Shown one piece after another: positions 35,492-44,054 of a stretch of DNA of 64,000 bases (positions are counted from its first letter, which is position 1; each line of letters opens with the position of its first letter). The notes beneath the pieces were generated by a model. It worked only from the letters and a program-made list of their open reading frames with translations, ran no database searches and was not told the origin of the DNA. This stretch comes from Bosea sp. NBC_00550 (lineage in GTDB: Bacteria > Pseudomonadota > Alphaproteobacteria > Rhizobiales > Beijerinckiaceae): positions 558,001-622,000 of the forward strand of contig NZ_CP102772.1 in assembly GCF_026020075.1 (NCBI RefSeq), given 5' to 3'. The position numbers and the translations under genes were made by a program.

Positions 35492-37294
35492 ATGAGTCCG
35501 ATACAGCCCCGTGTTTTTCTTGGCGTAACCCGCTCCGCGCTCGGCCGCCCCTGGCGCGACCGGCTGGATACGGCCGGGCTCGGCCGGGCGGAAGCGCTCT
35601 CCCAGCGCGAGGGCCTGTCCGACATCCTGTCGCGCCTGCTCGCCGTCCGCGGTGTCGAGCCGGCCGAGGCTGGGCGCTTCCTCGAGCCGAAACTGCGCGA
35701 CCTGCTGCCCGATCCCGCCATCCTCACCGATATGGCACCCGCCGCGGCGCGGCTCGCCCAAGCGGCGCTGCGTGGCGAGCGCGTTGCGATCTTCGGCGAC
35801 TACGATGTCGACGGCGCCTGCTCCTCCGCCTTGCTCGCGGGCTTCCTGACGCAAGGTGGAGCGCGCCCGCGCATCCATATCCCCGACCGCCTGATCGAGG
35901 GCTACGGCCCCAACAGCGAGGCGATCCGCATGCTGGCCGGCGAGGGCGCGACCCTCCTCGTCACGGTCGATTGCGGAACGACGAGCGACGAGCCGCTGGC
36001 GGAGGCGCGCCGGCTCGGCCTCGATGTCGTGGTGCTCGACCACCATCAGGCGCCTGAGCGATTGCCTCCTGTCGAAGCGCTGGTCAATCCGAACCGGCAG
36101 GACGATCTCTCCGGCCTCGGTCATCTCTGCGCCGCCGGCGTGGTCTTCCTGACGCTGGTCGCCACCAGCCGCGAGTTGCGCCGGCAGGGCCATTGGGCCG
36201 CGCGCGGTGGTGAGCCCGATCTGCTGGCCGCGCTTGATATCGTCGCGCTGGCGACGGTGGCGGATGTCGTGCCGCTGCAAGGCCTCAACCGCGCCTTCGT
36301 GCGGCAGGGGTTGGCGATGATGCGCAGCCGTGCCCGTCCCGGCCTCGCCGCGCTGATGGACGTGTCCGGCCTCGATGGCCCGATCCAGCCCTGGCATCTC
36401 GGCTTCCTGCTCGGCCCCCGTATCAATGCCGGCGGGCGGATCGGCGATGCGGCGCTGGGCGCGCGCCTGCTGATGACCGACGACGAGGTCGAGGCCCGCA
36501 CCATCGCCGCCGAGCTCAACCGCCTCAACCAGGAGCGGCAGGAGATCGAGCGGCTCGCCGTGCTGGAGGCGGTGTCGCAGGCCGAGCATGAGCTGGCGGG
36601 AATCGAGGACATGCCGGTGCTGCTCGCCGGCAGTGCCGACTGGCACCCCGGCATCGTCGGTCTGGTCGCCGCGCGGCTGAAGGAGCGCTTCCGCCGCCCC
36701 GCCTTCGCCCTCGCCTTGAACGGGGAGGGTGGGGCCACCGGCTCCGGCCGCTCGGTCGCTGGCGTTGATCTGGGGCGCGCCGTGCGTGCGGCGGTCGAGG
36801 CCGGCCTTGCGGTTAAGGGCGGCGGCCACGCCATGGCGGCCGGCGTGACGCTGGCCGGCGGCCAGGCCGGGCCCTTCCATGCCTTTCTCAACCAACACCT
36901 GGCGCGCGAGGTCGGGGCCGCCGGCGAGGCCGAGGCGCTGCTCGTCGACGCCGCACTCAGCGCCGGCGGCGCCAGCCCGCGCCTCATCGCCGAGATCGAG
37001 AAGGCGGGCCCGTTCGGCTCGGGCAGCCCGGAGCCCGTCTTCGTCTTCCCCGCGCACCGTCTGACCGATGCCATCGAGATCGGCAGCGGCGGCCATGTCC
37101 GCATCAAGCTGCGCTCCGGCGATGGCGCAACCATCGGCGGCATCGCTTTCCGCGCGGCGCAGGAGCCGCTGGGCCAGGCCCTGCTCGCGGCGCGCGGCGA
37201 GACTGTTCACCTCGCCGCGACGCTTTCGCTCAATCGCTGGGGCGGCAATGAGACGGCGGAACTCCGCATCCTCGATCTCGCTCGCCCGATCTGA
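35492..37294 (+). CDS. recJ: Single-stranded-DNA-specific exonuclease RecJ
   Basis: The 600-residue protein is a DHH-superfamily 5'-3' single-strand exonuclease for recombination and mismatch repair. DHH motifs are visible: IFGDYDVDGACSSALL, TVDCGTTSDEP, VVLDHHQAPERLP, and the DHHA1 part GGHAMAAGVTL. The C-terminal oligonucleotide-binding domain follows (HVRIKLRSGDG). The start at 35492 (MSPIQPRVFLG) is the usual length; an ATG at 35462 would add ten residues. It is the last core gene before the island. Confidence 0.94.
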   Translation: MSPIQPRVFLGVTRSALGRPWRDRLDTAGLGRAEALSQREGLSDILSRLLAVRGVEPAEAGRFLEPKLRDLLPDPAILTDMAPAAARLAQAALRGERVAIFGDYDVDGACSSALLAGFLTQGGARPRIHIPDRLIEGYGPNSEAIRMLAGEGATLLVTVDCGTTSDEPLAEARRLGLDVVVLDHHQAPERLPPVEALVNPNRQDDLSGLGHLCAAGVVFLTLVATSRELRRQGHWAARGGEPDLLAALDIVALATVADVVPLQGLNRAFVRQGLAMMRSRARPGLAALMDVSGLDGPIQPWHLGFLLGPRINAGGRIGDAALGARLLMTDDEVEARTIAAELNRLNQERQEIERLAVLEAVSQAEHELAGIEDMPVLLAGSADWHPGIVGLVAARLKERFRRPAFALALNGEGGATGSGRSVAGVDLGRAVRAAVEAGLAVKGGGHAMAAGVTLAGGQAGPFHAFLNQHLAREVGAAGEAEALLVDAALSAGGASPRLIAEIEKAGPFGSGSPEPVFVFPAHRLTDAIEIGSGGHVRIKLRSGDGATIGGIAFRAAQEPLGQALLAARGETVHLAATLSLNRWGGNETAELRILDLARPI

Positions 37295-37397
37295 CGAGGG
37301 CTCCGTCACATTTCTTGTGAACAGGAGCTTGCGAAGCGGGAGGCCTGCCACTATACCTCGCCCCGCTTCGGCAAGAACCTTCCCGGTTCGAGGCAAA

Positions 37398-37472
37398 GCG
37401 ACCTTCGTCTATCGGTTAGGACACCAGCCTTTCACGCTGGGGAGACGGGTTCGACTCCCGTAGGTCGCGCCA
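37398..37472 (+). tRNA. tRNA-Glu (anticodon TTC)
   Basis: The 75-base cloverleaf includes encoded CCA. The acceptor stem pairs GCGACCT with AGGTCGC, the anticodon arm is CCAGC-CTTTCAC-GCTGG (anticodon TTC), and the T arm is ACGGG-TTCGACT-CCCGT. The D arm GTCTATCGGTTAGGAC is typical of tRNA-Glu. Its 3' end is the likely attachment site of the integrase encoded 163 bases downstream. Confidence 0.96.
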
Positions 37473-37505
37473 CATTGCCCTTCGGCAACATTCATTGGCG
37501 ACCGA

Positions 37506-37532
37506 AACCGGCCCGAAATGGCTGGTTTTTTC
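37506..37532 (+). terminator. Intrinsic terminator after tRNA-Glu
   Basis: AACCGGCC and GGCTGGTT form an 8-bp stem (one G-T pair) with a six-base loop and a TTTTTT tail, 34 bases after the tRNA. Confidence 0.8.
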
Positions 37533-37634
37533 GTATTTAGTGTTCATTGACGATCGCTGGCTGCCGTTGACACCCGCGTAAATTGTTGGCCTCTCTGTTG
37601 GTCTCAGCCACGAGCCAACAAGGGCGAGGCCAAC

Positions 37635-38858
37635 ATGCCTTTGACCGACACCTCGATTCGCAACGCCAAACCTTCGACCTCGACGGTGAAACTGTCGGAC
37701 GGGGCTGGCCTGCAATTATGGGTAACGCCCAAAGGCGCCAAGCTTTGGTGCCTGGCTTACCGGTTCGGCGGCAAGCAGAAGAAGTTGTCGATCGGGGCTT
37801 ATCCCGAGATCGATCTGCGCGGCGCCCGCGCCCGCCGAGAGGAAGCCAGGGAACAGTTGCGCGCAGGGCTGGACCCTTCTGCAGAGAAGCGCCTGCACCG
37901 CCTGACCCGAGAGACCAGCCGCGCCACGACCTTTGGCCTGATCGCAGACGAGTTGCTGGTCAAGAAGGAGAAAGAGGGCAAGGCGCCGGCCACCATGGAG
38001 AAGAAGCGTTGGCTTTTATCCCTGGCAAGGCCGCTTATCGGCACGCGTCCAATCGTGGAAATCAGCGCGGCAGAGATATTGGCCGTGCTGCGCAAGGTCG
38101 AGGCGCGAGGCAAACACGAGACCGCCAAGGCCCTCCGTTCTTCGATCGGCCAGGTGTTCCGCTACGCCATCGCGACCGCGCGCGCCGAGAATGATCCCAC
38201 GTTCGGGCTGCGTGGCGCATTGATCGCGCCGGTCGTGACGCATCGTGCAGCTATCACCTCTCCGAAACACTTCGGGGAGCTCCTTCGGGCGATAGAGGGG
38301 TTCACGGGCCAGATCACCACGAAGGTCGCCCTTCAATTGATGGCGCTTCTGTTCCCCCGCCCCGGCGAGTTGCGCCTTGCGGAGTGGAGCGAGTTCGATC
38401 TCGACGCCGCGGAGTGGATCATCCCAGCCAAGCGGACGAAGATGCGTCGTCCGCATCGCGTACCGCTGCCTAAGCAGGCGCTCGCAATTCTCGGAGCGCT
38501 CAAGGAGCAGACCGGTGACGGAAAGCTGCTGTTCCCGTCGCTGCGAACGAACCGGCGGCCGATCAGCGAAAACACGACCAATGCCGCACTGCGTCGCATG
38601 GGCTTTGCTCAAGACGAGATGACAAGCCACGGCTTCCGGGCCGCTGCGAGCACGATATTGAACGAATCCGGCAAGTGGTCGTCCGACGCGATCGAGCGAG
38701 CTCTCGCGCATCAGGACAAGGACGAGGTGCGCCGCGCCTACGCTCGCGGCGAGCATTGGGACGAGCGCCTGGAGATGGCGCAGTGGTGGGGCGATCATCT
38801 CGACGTTCTGCGCACCGGCGCCAAGGTCATTTCGATGAAGCCTGCGAGCGCCCGCTAA
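37635..38858 (+). CDS. P4-type tyrosine recombinase (integrase, DUF4102 N-terminus)
   Basis: The 407-residue integrase begins MPLTDTSIRNAKPS with the DUF4102 arm-binding domain (LSDGAGLQLWV, LSIGAYPEIDLRGAR). Next come a SAM-like core-binding domain (about 105-190) and the catalytic domain with Arg in PRPGELRLAEW, His-x-x-Arg in SHGFRAAAST, His in LAHQDKDEVR and the nucleophile Tyr in RRAYARGEHW. It should recombine the tRNA-Glu 3' end with the island's attachment site. The gene follows the tRNA directly, as in other P4-like islands. Confidence 0.95.
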   Translation: MPLTDTSIRNAKPSTSTVKLSDGAGLQLWVTPKGAKLWCLAYRFGGKQKKLSIGAYPEIDLRGARARREEAREQLRAGLDPSAEKRLHRLTRETSRATTFGLIADELLVKKEKEGKAPATMEKKRWLLSLARPLIGTRPIVEISAAEILAVLRKVEARGKHETAKALRSSIGQVFRYAIATARAENDPTFGLRGALIAPVVTHRAAITSPKHFGELLRAIEGFTGQITTKVALQLMALLFPRPGELRLAEWSEFDLDAAEWIIPAKRTKMRRPHRVPLPKQALAILGALKEQTGDGKLLFPSLRTNRRPISENTTNAALRRMGFAQDEMTSHGFRAAASTILNESGKWSSDAIERALAHQDKDEVRRAYARGEHWDERLEMAQWWGDHLDVLRTGAKVISMKPASAR

Positions 38859-38869
38859 TCGACCGAGAC

Positions 38870-38926
38870 GGATGGGGCTGTCCCAGCCAGGAGAAAAGCG
38901 CGAAGCACCGCGCTCCTGCCCCATCC
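38870..38926. promoter_or_regulatory. Interrupted inverted repeat after the integrase gene
   Basis: GGATGGGGC at the left and GCCCCATCC at the right are perfectly complementary. Inner AGGAG and CTCCT also pair, with a 10-base bulge on the left, and a GCGCGAAGCACCGCGC loop folds again. It lies between the integrase stop and the next start. It could end integrase transcription or be an arm-type or excisionase site; there is no T-tract. Confidence 0.45.
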
Positions 38927-38956
38927 ATCCCGCGTGGTGCTTGATGAGATGCAGCA

Positions 38957-39964
38957 ATGTCGGCCACTCCGAATGAGATTTGGTGCTCCCCGCGCAATTG
39001 GGCCGATGCGCCGACCGGGTTCTTATTCCTTGCTCCGGCAATCTCTCAAATTGCCGTTCACCTACTCGGGGACGCCTGGAAAGACGACTATGGGGCGACC
39101 GATTACCTGCGGAGCACCCCAACTCCAGAGGCCGCCGATGAGAATTTACGGGATTGGGCGCACCAAATCCTCACAAGCTTAGGCGGCCTCGACTACGTGC
39201 CGAAGCTACAGACGCTCCCGCAACTTGGCCGCCTGGGAGAGCCGACAATCGAGGTTCGGGCCGGTTACAATTTTACGCAGCCAGAGTGGGATACCGTCCT
39301 AAAATACGTTTCCTATCACGATAAAAAGATCGAGCCGATCATTGGCCTGGTCAGGCAGGTTGCGACCTGGGTACGGGACGCAATTTTCAATAGGCAGCTC
39401 ACGCCCTACCTTATGAAGTTAGCGGGTGGAGGATGGGGTCCGGGCGACCCTGATGACTGGATCGTGCCGAATATCGACGTCATCCGGAAGCGGATTTCGC
39501 ATTGCCGCATGCAACCGGGGCGGCCCTCATCATTTGCCGGATCGCACTGGATATTTCTCAAGCGCGAAGAACTGGACCTACTGCTTGCAAGTCAACGACC
39601 ATCGCCGCGGGTTGCTAGCACTGTGGAAAGTCAGCCATCCGACATCGCGCGAGAGGAGGGAATGGGCTGGAACCCCGAAAACGATTTGGTCTCGCAGGCG
39701 GAGGGCCAGGCGCCACAGCCGGGCTTGCTTTATGACAGCAGAGGGCGGGCCCTCACGGAAATGCGGCTAAACATCGCGACCGCTTTGCAAGAGCATTACG
39801 GCACACGGGGCGGGAAGGGCGCGACCTTTGTCACGCCGCAGCGGCGATACGAGGTTGTGAACAAGTGGCGCCTGCAAAAAGAAAACCGCGAGAAGGCCTT
39901 GCCCGCCACAAAGCGCGATGTGAAGCGCATGATTGAACACCTCGACAAACATTACTTCGTATAA
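38957..39964 (+). CDS. Hypothetical protein, island cargo
   Basis: The 335-residue protein has no motif I can name. It is Trp- and Pro-rich in its first 200 residues (for example NEIWCSPRNWADAPTG, GGGWGPGDPDDWIVPN). The basic C-terminus (KWRLQKENREKALPATKRDV) could be a helix-turn-helix-like or DNA-contacting tail. No membrane segment is present. It is the only sizeable gene between integrase and replication genes, a slot that often holds accessory or defence genes in P4-like islands. A+T-rich DNA follows its stop (39964-39990). A defence role is only a positional guess. Confidence 0.65.
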   Translation: MSATPNEIWCSPRNWADAPTGFLFLAPAISQIAVHLLGDAWKDDYGATDYLRSTPTPEAADENLRDWAHQILTSLGGLDYVPKLQTLPQLGRLGEPTIEVRAGYNFTQPEWDTVLKYVSYHDKKIEPIIGLVRQVATWVRDAIFNRQLTPYLMKLAGGGWGPGDPDDWIVPNIDVIRKRISHCRMQPGRPSSFAGSHWIFLKREELDLLLASQRPSPRVASTVESQPSDIAREEGMGWNPENDLVSQAEGQAPQPGLLYDSRGRALTEMRLNIATALQEHYGTRGGKGATFVTPQRRYEVVNKWRLQKENREKALPATKRDVKRMIEHLDKHYFV

Positions 39965-40111
39965 GTATTTGATTTTAAATAATAAAAAGCAGCACGCCGC
40001 CTAAGGGTAATCGTGCTGACTTTGCGGATGTTGGCTTGCGGCATTTGCGGCGTCGTCTTGGGGTCACCACCGGCAGCGTTCCAGTGAACGCGGGTGAACC
40101 AAGGACGTACC

Positions 40112-40321
40112 ATGATCAACTACAGCGAGCGCGTAGCGCCGTTGGCATACGGCCCGAGGGAAGCCTGCAAGGCTTTGAATATCGGGCTGACCAACCTCTA
40201 TGCGGAGATCAAAGCGAAGCGGATCCCAGTCCGCAAGCACGGCCGTCGCACGCTGATCGCAGCGCATGATCTGAAAGCTTGGCTCGACGCTCTGCCTTCC
40301 AGCGAGCGGAAAGTGGCCTAA
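40112..40321 (+). CDS. Excisionase-like helix-turn-helix protein
   Basis: The 69-residue protein has the MerR-like winged HTH of excisionase/AlpA proteins: PLAYGPREACKALNIGLTNLYAEIKAKRIP, then RKHGRRTLIAAHDLKAWLDALP (the conserved Ile/Leu-Pro end; given in two parts, residues about 8-36 and 37-62). Such proteins bend attachment-site DNA for excision or activate the integrase gene. The ATG at 40112 matches the family length. Confidence 0.75.
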   Translation: MINYSERVAPLAYGPREACKALNIGLTNLYAEIKAKRIPVRKHGRRTLIAAHDLKAWLDALPSSERKVA

Positions 40322-40396
40322 GCACCATGCACCTGGAAAGCACGAAACCCGACGCTGGGCGGCGCCGGGTCGCGAAGGCTCTCATTCCTAGCCGGA

Positions 40397-40522
40397 ATGC
40401 CTCGCGAGTATAACATCCCCGCCACCATCGTCCAGAAGCTCCAGCGCCTCTATCGCGTCTCGGAGCTGCACGCTGAGGCGATTGCCCGCCTCGCCTCCTT
40501 TGGGCCGCAGGAGGGCCGTTGA
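40397..40522 (+). CDS. Small hypothetical protein (41 residues)
   Basis: A short frame starting ATGCCTCGCGAG encodes a protein with a helical middle (IVQKLQRLYRVSELHAEAIA). It lies in the gap between the excisionase-like gene and the primase-helicase gene, on the same strand and closely spaced with the next short frame. No family is known; coding status rests on frame and position only. Confidence 0.35.
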   Translation: MPREYNIPATIVQKLQRLYRVSELHAEAIARLASFGPQEGR

Positions 40523-40525
40523 TCC

Positions 40526-40630
40526 ATGGAGAACCTGAATTCCATCACTGGCGCCCTCGAGGGCAATCCGACGCCAGCCGCGTTGGGAACCCTTCCTGAG
40601 GCCGCCCCCCAGTTCGACGAGGGCAGGTAA
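40526..40630 (+). CDS. Small hypothetical protein (34 residues)
   Basis: A short frame opening ATGGAGAACCTGAATTCC directly after the previous small frame and ending 60 bases before the primase-helicase start. It is rich in Pro, Ala and Glu, with no motif. Its place in a tightly packed same-strand run is the only support. Confidence 0.3.
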   Translation: MENLNSITGALEGNPTPAALGTLPEAAPQFDEGR

Positions 40631-40689
40631 GTGAACGACGACCCCGTTTCCCGCCTGTTAACGTCCAGACCGCGCGGCGCTTCGTCGAA

Positions 40690-42969
40690 GTGATCCACAA
40701 GGCTGCAGCGGCCGCGTGCGCCGACATCGACCAGCCAGGCGATCTGCAGCTCTTCCGGATTTCGCCGACCAACGCGAAGGACCAGTGCACCTACCGCTTC
40801 CCGATCGGCGCCGTCGACGCGATGACCGACCAGGCGATCGCGGACGCGATGGCCGGATACAATGTCTACGCCGAGGGCCGCACGGTCGACAAGAACACGC
40901 CACGCGGCAAGCGCGGCGACCGTGCCGCCACCCGCGCCGTCTTCGCCCTCGTGGCCGATGATGACCGCGACAAGGGCAAGGCGGCGGTCGATAGGCTCGA
41001 GCCGTCGCTGGTCGTCCAGACGAGCCCTGGCAACACGCATCGCTGGATCTTCCTTGCCCGCGCGCTCGGGCATGAGGAGGCAGCAAATCTCGGCAAGCGT
41101 ATGAGGGACGCGATGGGTGGCGACGCCGATACAGGCGTGCCCACACAGCCCTACAGGGTCGCCGGGACGCCCAACTTCCCCGGCGCAGCCAAGCAGGCCC
41201 GCGGCAGGCTGATCGAGCCGACAACGATCCTGGAGCACGGCGGGCATGCCTACTCGATCGACGAGCTCGCAAGCGCATTCCCAGCCGACGAACCGCAGCC
41301 TGTGGTCGAAGACGGGCCACAGGTCGAGGAGGGGGTGCCGCGCGATATCGAGGAACTTCTGAAGGCGTGCTCGCCGAAGCGCATCGAGCAGCTCGGCGAA
41401 ACATCGGAGCAGATGCAGGCGCGGGGCACGGACAGGAGCAGCGCGCTCATGCCGGTCGTCGGCTTCCTGCGTGGCGACGGCTTCAGCCTGATCGAGGCCG
41501 TGACGCTGCTGCATCATTTTCCAGGCAGCGGCTTCATCGAGAAATACGGCGACCGGATCGAGGGCGAGACGGAGCGGGTCTGGGACAAGGTCACGGACCG
41601 GCCGAACCAGGGAAAGCCCCCCGGCGGTACAATAACCCAGGACCAGGTTGCGCAGCGTTTCGCCCGCGAGTTCGGGGAGCGCCTGCGCTACTGCCACCAC
41701 ACCGGGGCATGGTTCCAATGGTGCGGCTCGCATTGGCAGCGGGACGAAACCGCTCTCGCCTTCAACTTCGTCAGGGAGCTCGGCCGGCGGATGACAGCAG
41801 CGGCCACCGACGGAGACAAGAAGCAGGTCCGCAGTGTGACGTTCGCCGGCGGCGTCGAGAAATTCGCCAAATCTGACCCCATCTTCGCGGTCACCTCGGA
41901 GCGCTGGGATCGCGACACCTTCCTGCTGGGCACGCCCGGCGGCACGGTCGATCTGAGGACCGGCATCCTGCGCGAGCCTGATCAAGCCGACCACATCACG
42001 AAGGTGACCGCCGTCGCACCCGCCGACACGATTGACTGCCCGCGCTGGCTGGAATTTCTCAAGGAGACATTCGGCCGCGATGCCGGCGGTGCCGGGATCA
42101 TCCGCTTTGTCCAGCAATGGTGTGGCTACAGCCTGACCGGCGACACGCGCGAGCATGCTCTGGTCTTCGGCTATGGCGGCGGCGGCAACGGCAAGTCCGT
42201 CTTACTGAACGCAATCACCGGCATCATGCAGGACTATGCGGTCACGGCGGCGATGGACACCTTCATCGCATCCCAGTCCGAACGGCACCCGACCGACCTG
42301 GCTATGCTGCGCGGCGCGCGCATGGTCACCGCCTCCGAAACAGAGGAAGGCAGGGCTTGGGCCGAAAGCCGGATCAAGCAGATAACCGGCGGCGACAAGA
42401 TCTCCGCGCGGTTCATGCGGCAGGACTTCTTCGAGTTCCTGCCGCAGTTCAAGCTGACGATCATCGGCAACCACCGGCCGGTGCTGAAGAACATCGACGA
42501 GGCGGCGCGGCGCAGGTTCAACCTGGTGCCGTTCGTGCGGAAGCCGGGCACCCCCGACCGCGAGCTCGAGGCCAAGCTCAAGGCCGAATGGCCCGGCATT
42601 CTGCGCTGGATGATTGAGGGCTGCCTCGACTGGCAGGCAAACGGGTTGGTCAGGCCGGAAAGCGTCAAGGCCGCCACGGAGGACTATTTCGCGGAGCAGG
42701 ACCTCATCGGCCAGTGGCTCGACGAGGAATGCGACATCGAGCCAGGCAACACCCACAAGTTCGGGCTGATCGCCGACCTCTATGATTCATGGAAGGACTT
42801 CTGCGAGAAGGCGGGTGAGAATCCTGGCACCAAGAAAATGCTGAGCGGGCTGCTGCTCAAGCGGGGCTTCGCGAAGTGCACGGTAGGGCACTCCAAGGAC
42901 CGAGGCTTCCGCGGCATTCGCGTGAATTCCAAGTCCTCCTACCACTCGGAGGGCGGCGGCTATGATTGA
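40690..42969 (+). CDS. P4-family primase-helicase
   Basis: The 759-residue protein joins an N-terminal primase-like domain (residues 1-230; ALVADDDRDKGKAAVDR and a VVQTSPGNTHRWIFL segment match RepB-type primases) with a D5-N region and an SF3 helicase: VFGYGGGGNGKSVLLNAI (Walker A) and the TIIGNHRPVLKN sensor strand (residues about 495-630). This architecture replicates P4-like satellites, plasmids and islands. The first usable start is GTG at 40690; the frame is open upstream without another start, so a non-standard start or a translational coupling is possible. A paired inverted repeat follows directly. Confidence 0.9.
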   Translation: MIHKAAAAACADIDQPGDLQLFRISPTNAKDQCTYRFPIGAVDAMTDQAIADAMAGYNVYAEGRTVDKNTPRGKRGDRAATRAVFALVADDDRDKGKAAVDRLEPSLVVQTSPGNTHRWIFLARALGHEEAANLGKRMRDAMGGDADTGVPTQPYRVAGTPNFPGAAKQARGRLIEPTTILEHGGHAYSIDELASAFPADEPQPVVEDGPQVEEGVPRDIEELLKACSPKRIEQLGETSEQMQARGTDRSSALMPVVGFLRGDGFSLIEAVTLLHHFPGSGFIEKYGDRIEGETERVWDKVTDRPNQGKPPGGTITQDQVAQRFAREFGERLRYCHHTGAWFQWCGSHWQRDETALAFNFVRELGRRMTAAATDGDKKQVRSVTFAGGVEKFAKSDPIFAVTSERWDRDTFLLGTPGGTVDLRTGILREPDQADHITKVTAVAPADTIDCPRWLEFLKETFGRDAGGAGIIRFVQQWCGYSLTGDTREHALVFGYGGGGNGKSVLLNAITGIMQDYAVTAAMDTFIASQSERHPTDLAMLRGARMVTASETEEGRAWAESRIKQITGGDKISARFMRQDFFEFLPQFKLTIIGNHRPVLKNIDEAARRRFNLVPFVRKPGTPDRELEAKLKAEWPGILRWMIEGCLDWQANGLVRPESVKAATEDYFAEQDLIGQWLDEECDIEPGNTHKFGLIADLYDSWKDFCEKAGENPGTKKMLSGLLLKRGFAKCTVGHSKDRGFRGIRVNSKSSYHSEGGGYD

Positions 42970-42990
42970 GCCGGGCGACCCACGGGGGGA

Positions 42991-43088
42991 TGCGGACAGA
43001 TGCGGACAGACCTCCCTGTTTTGCCCATGCGCGTGCGCGCACACACATGCATGGAAGGAACCGGAAACCCCGTCCGCATCTGTCCGCA
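42991..43088. repeat. Inverted 17-bp repeat around an alternating purine-pyrimidine tract
   Basis: TGCGGACAGATGCGGAC at 42991-43007 has its exact complement at 43072-43088. Each arm contains two copies of GCGGAC; at 42991-43010 the unit TGCGGACAGA occurs twice in tandem. Between the arms lies a run ATGCGCGTGCGCGCACACAC... of alternating purines and pyrimidines. It begins 22 bases after the primase-helicase stop. It may be an iteron-like origin or a regulatory hairpin. Confidence 0.75.
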
Positions 43089-43186
43089 CTGTCGGCTGTG
43101 GCCAGTTGGGCTGGCGTGTGGGCCCCGCATGGCCGCGCCCCAAACCTTCCCTCACAAACGATCGGGATCAACAGGAGGGCGCAGTC

Positions 43187-43405
43187 ATGAGCCGCAAGCA
43201 ACGCCGTGCGGGGCAGGCCAAGACCGGCACCAGGAGCCGCCGGCTACCCGGAATGTGGGCCTCCTGCGGCGATAATCGGCTGGGAGGCATTTGCGTTCCC
43301 TACCCCTTATCAGAGCCGATGCTTCGCTCGCCAAATCTCGACATCGACGACAAGCTGAATCAGGAGGCGTTCTTCAGGGGAGCCTTCCGGCGCGCCGGTT
43401 CCTGA
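43187..43405 (+). CDS. Small hypothetical protein
   Basis: The 72-residue protein starts MSRKQRRAGQAKTGTRSRRL after a strong AGGAGG ribosome site. The N-terminal third is very basic and could bind nucleic acid. The remainder (NRLGGICVPYPLSEPML) has no motif I recognise. An in-frame ATG 225 bases upstream would run through the inverted repeat and is less likely. Confidence 0.55.
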   Translation: MSRKQRRAGQAKTGTRSRRLPGMWASCGDNRLGGICVPYPLSEPMLRSPNLDIDDKLNQEAFFRGAFRRAGS

Positions 43406-43488
43406 ATGCGCTCCAGCGCAGCGTCGTAGTCGGCTTGGGACGTGATTGCCGCCATATGGTCCTCGCTCAGCGACGAACCTAGTGAGCC

Positions 43489-43776
43489 TCACTTCGTTCC
43501 CTTTCTCGCCGCATCGATCAGTTCGTAATGCTCGTGGGTATCACCTCGCGACATGAGGTTCTTGGAGCCACACGCTGAACAGCGGTAGCGCAGGCAGATG
43601 TCCGGGATCGTGGTTTCCGGAGGCAGATCGCTCACGTCGATCCCGCCCCGGTAATGGCGGCAAGCGTTGCAGTAGATCTCAACCTGGTGCCGTCCGAGCA
43701 TCATCTGGCTGGCTACCGTGGCCGGTTGGATTTCCCGCCCATCCTTGTCGTAGGCGCGGCGCGGGTTGCGCTTCAT
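43489..43776 (-). CDS. Zinc-ribbon hypothetical protein
   Basis: The 95-residue protein has a four-cysteine zinc-ribbon pattern: CNACRHYRGG and, 25 residues later, CLRYRCSACGSKN. A basic N-terminus precedes it (MKRNPRRAYDKDGREIQ). Zinc ribbons like this occur in small DNA- or RNA-binding proteins of phages. It is the only reverse-strand gene in this part of the island and starts with an AGGAG site. It is divergent from the next gene. Confidence 0.7.
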   Translation of the reverse strand: MKRNPRRAYDKDGREIQPATVASQMMLGRHQVEIYCNACRHYRGGIDVSDLPPETTIPDICLRYRCSACGSKNLMSRGDTHEHYELIDAARKGTK

Positions 43777-43832
43777 GCTTGACTCCTGCGAGGCATTTGT
43801 TCTCTTAATGTTCTCATTCGGGGACGAGAGCA

Positions 43833-44048
43833 ATGTCAGCCAAGCCGCTACTGAAGCCGCCGGAAACCGATGAGTTCGAGTGGGAGATTGTCGAGCTTGT
43901 CGACGAATATGGGACCGACCGAGCCGCTTTGCGTGCGACCTATTACGCGCTGAAAACGGCCTTGGCCGATGCGGATAGATCCGTTTCGAGGGGCTTCGTG
44001 CGAGGCCTCTTTTCGCAGGGAGCGCGACCTATCCGCGAACCTGAATGA
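43833..44048 (+). CDS. Small hypothetical protein
   Basis: The 71-residue protein starts MSAKPLLKPPETDEFEWEIV and contains an acidic helix followed by a basic tail (SVSRGFVRGLFSQGARP). No family is recognised. The start is supported by a GGGGACGAG ribosome site. It is divergent from the zinc-ribbon gene across 56 bases. Confidence 0.5.
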   Translation: MSAKPLLKPPETDEFEWEIVELVDEYGTDRAALRATYYALKTALADADRSVSRGFVRGLFSQGARPIREPE

Positions 44049-44054
44049 CCCGTC

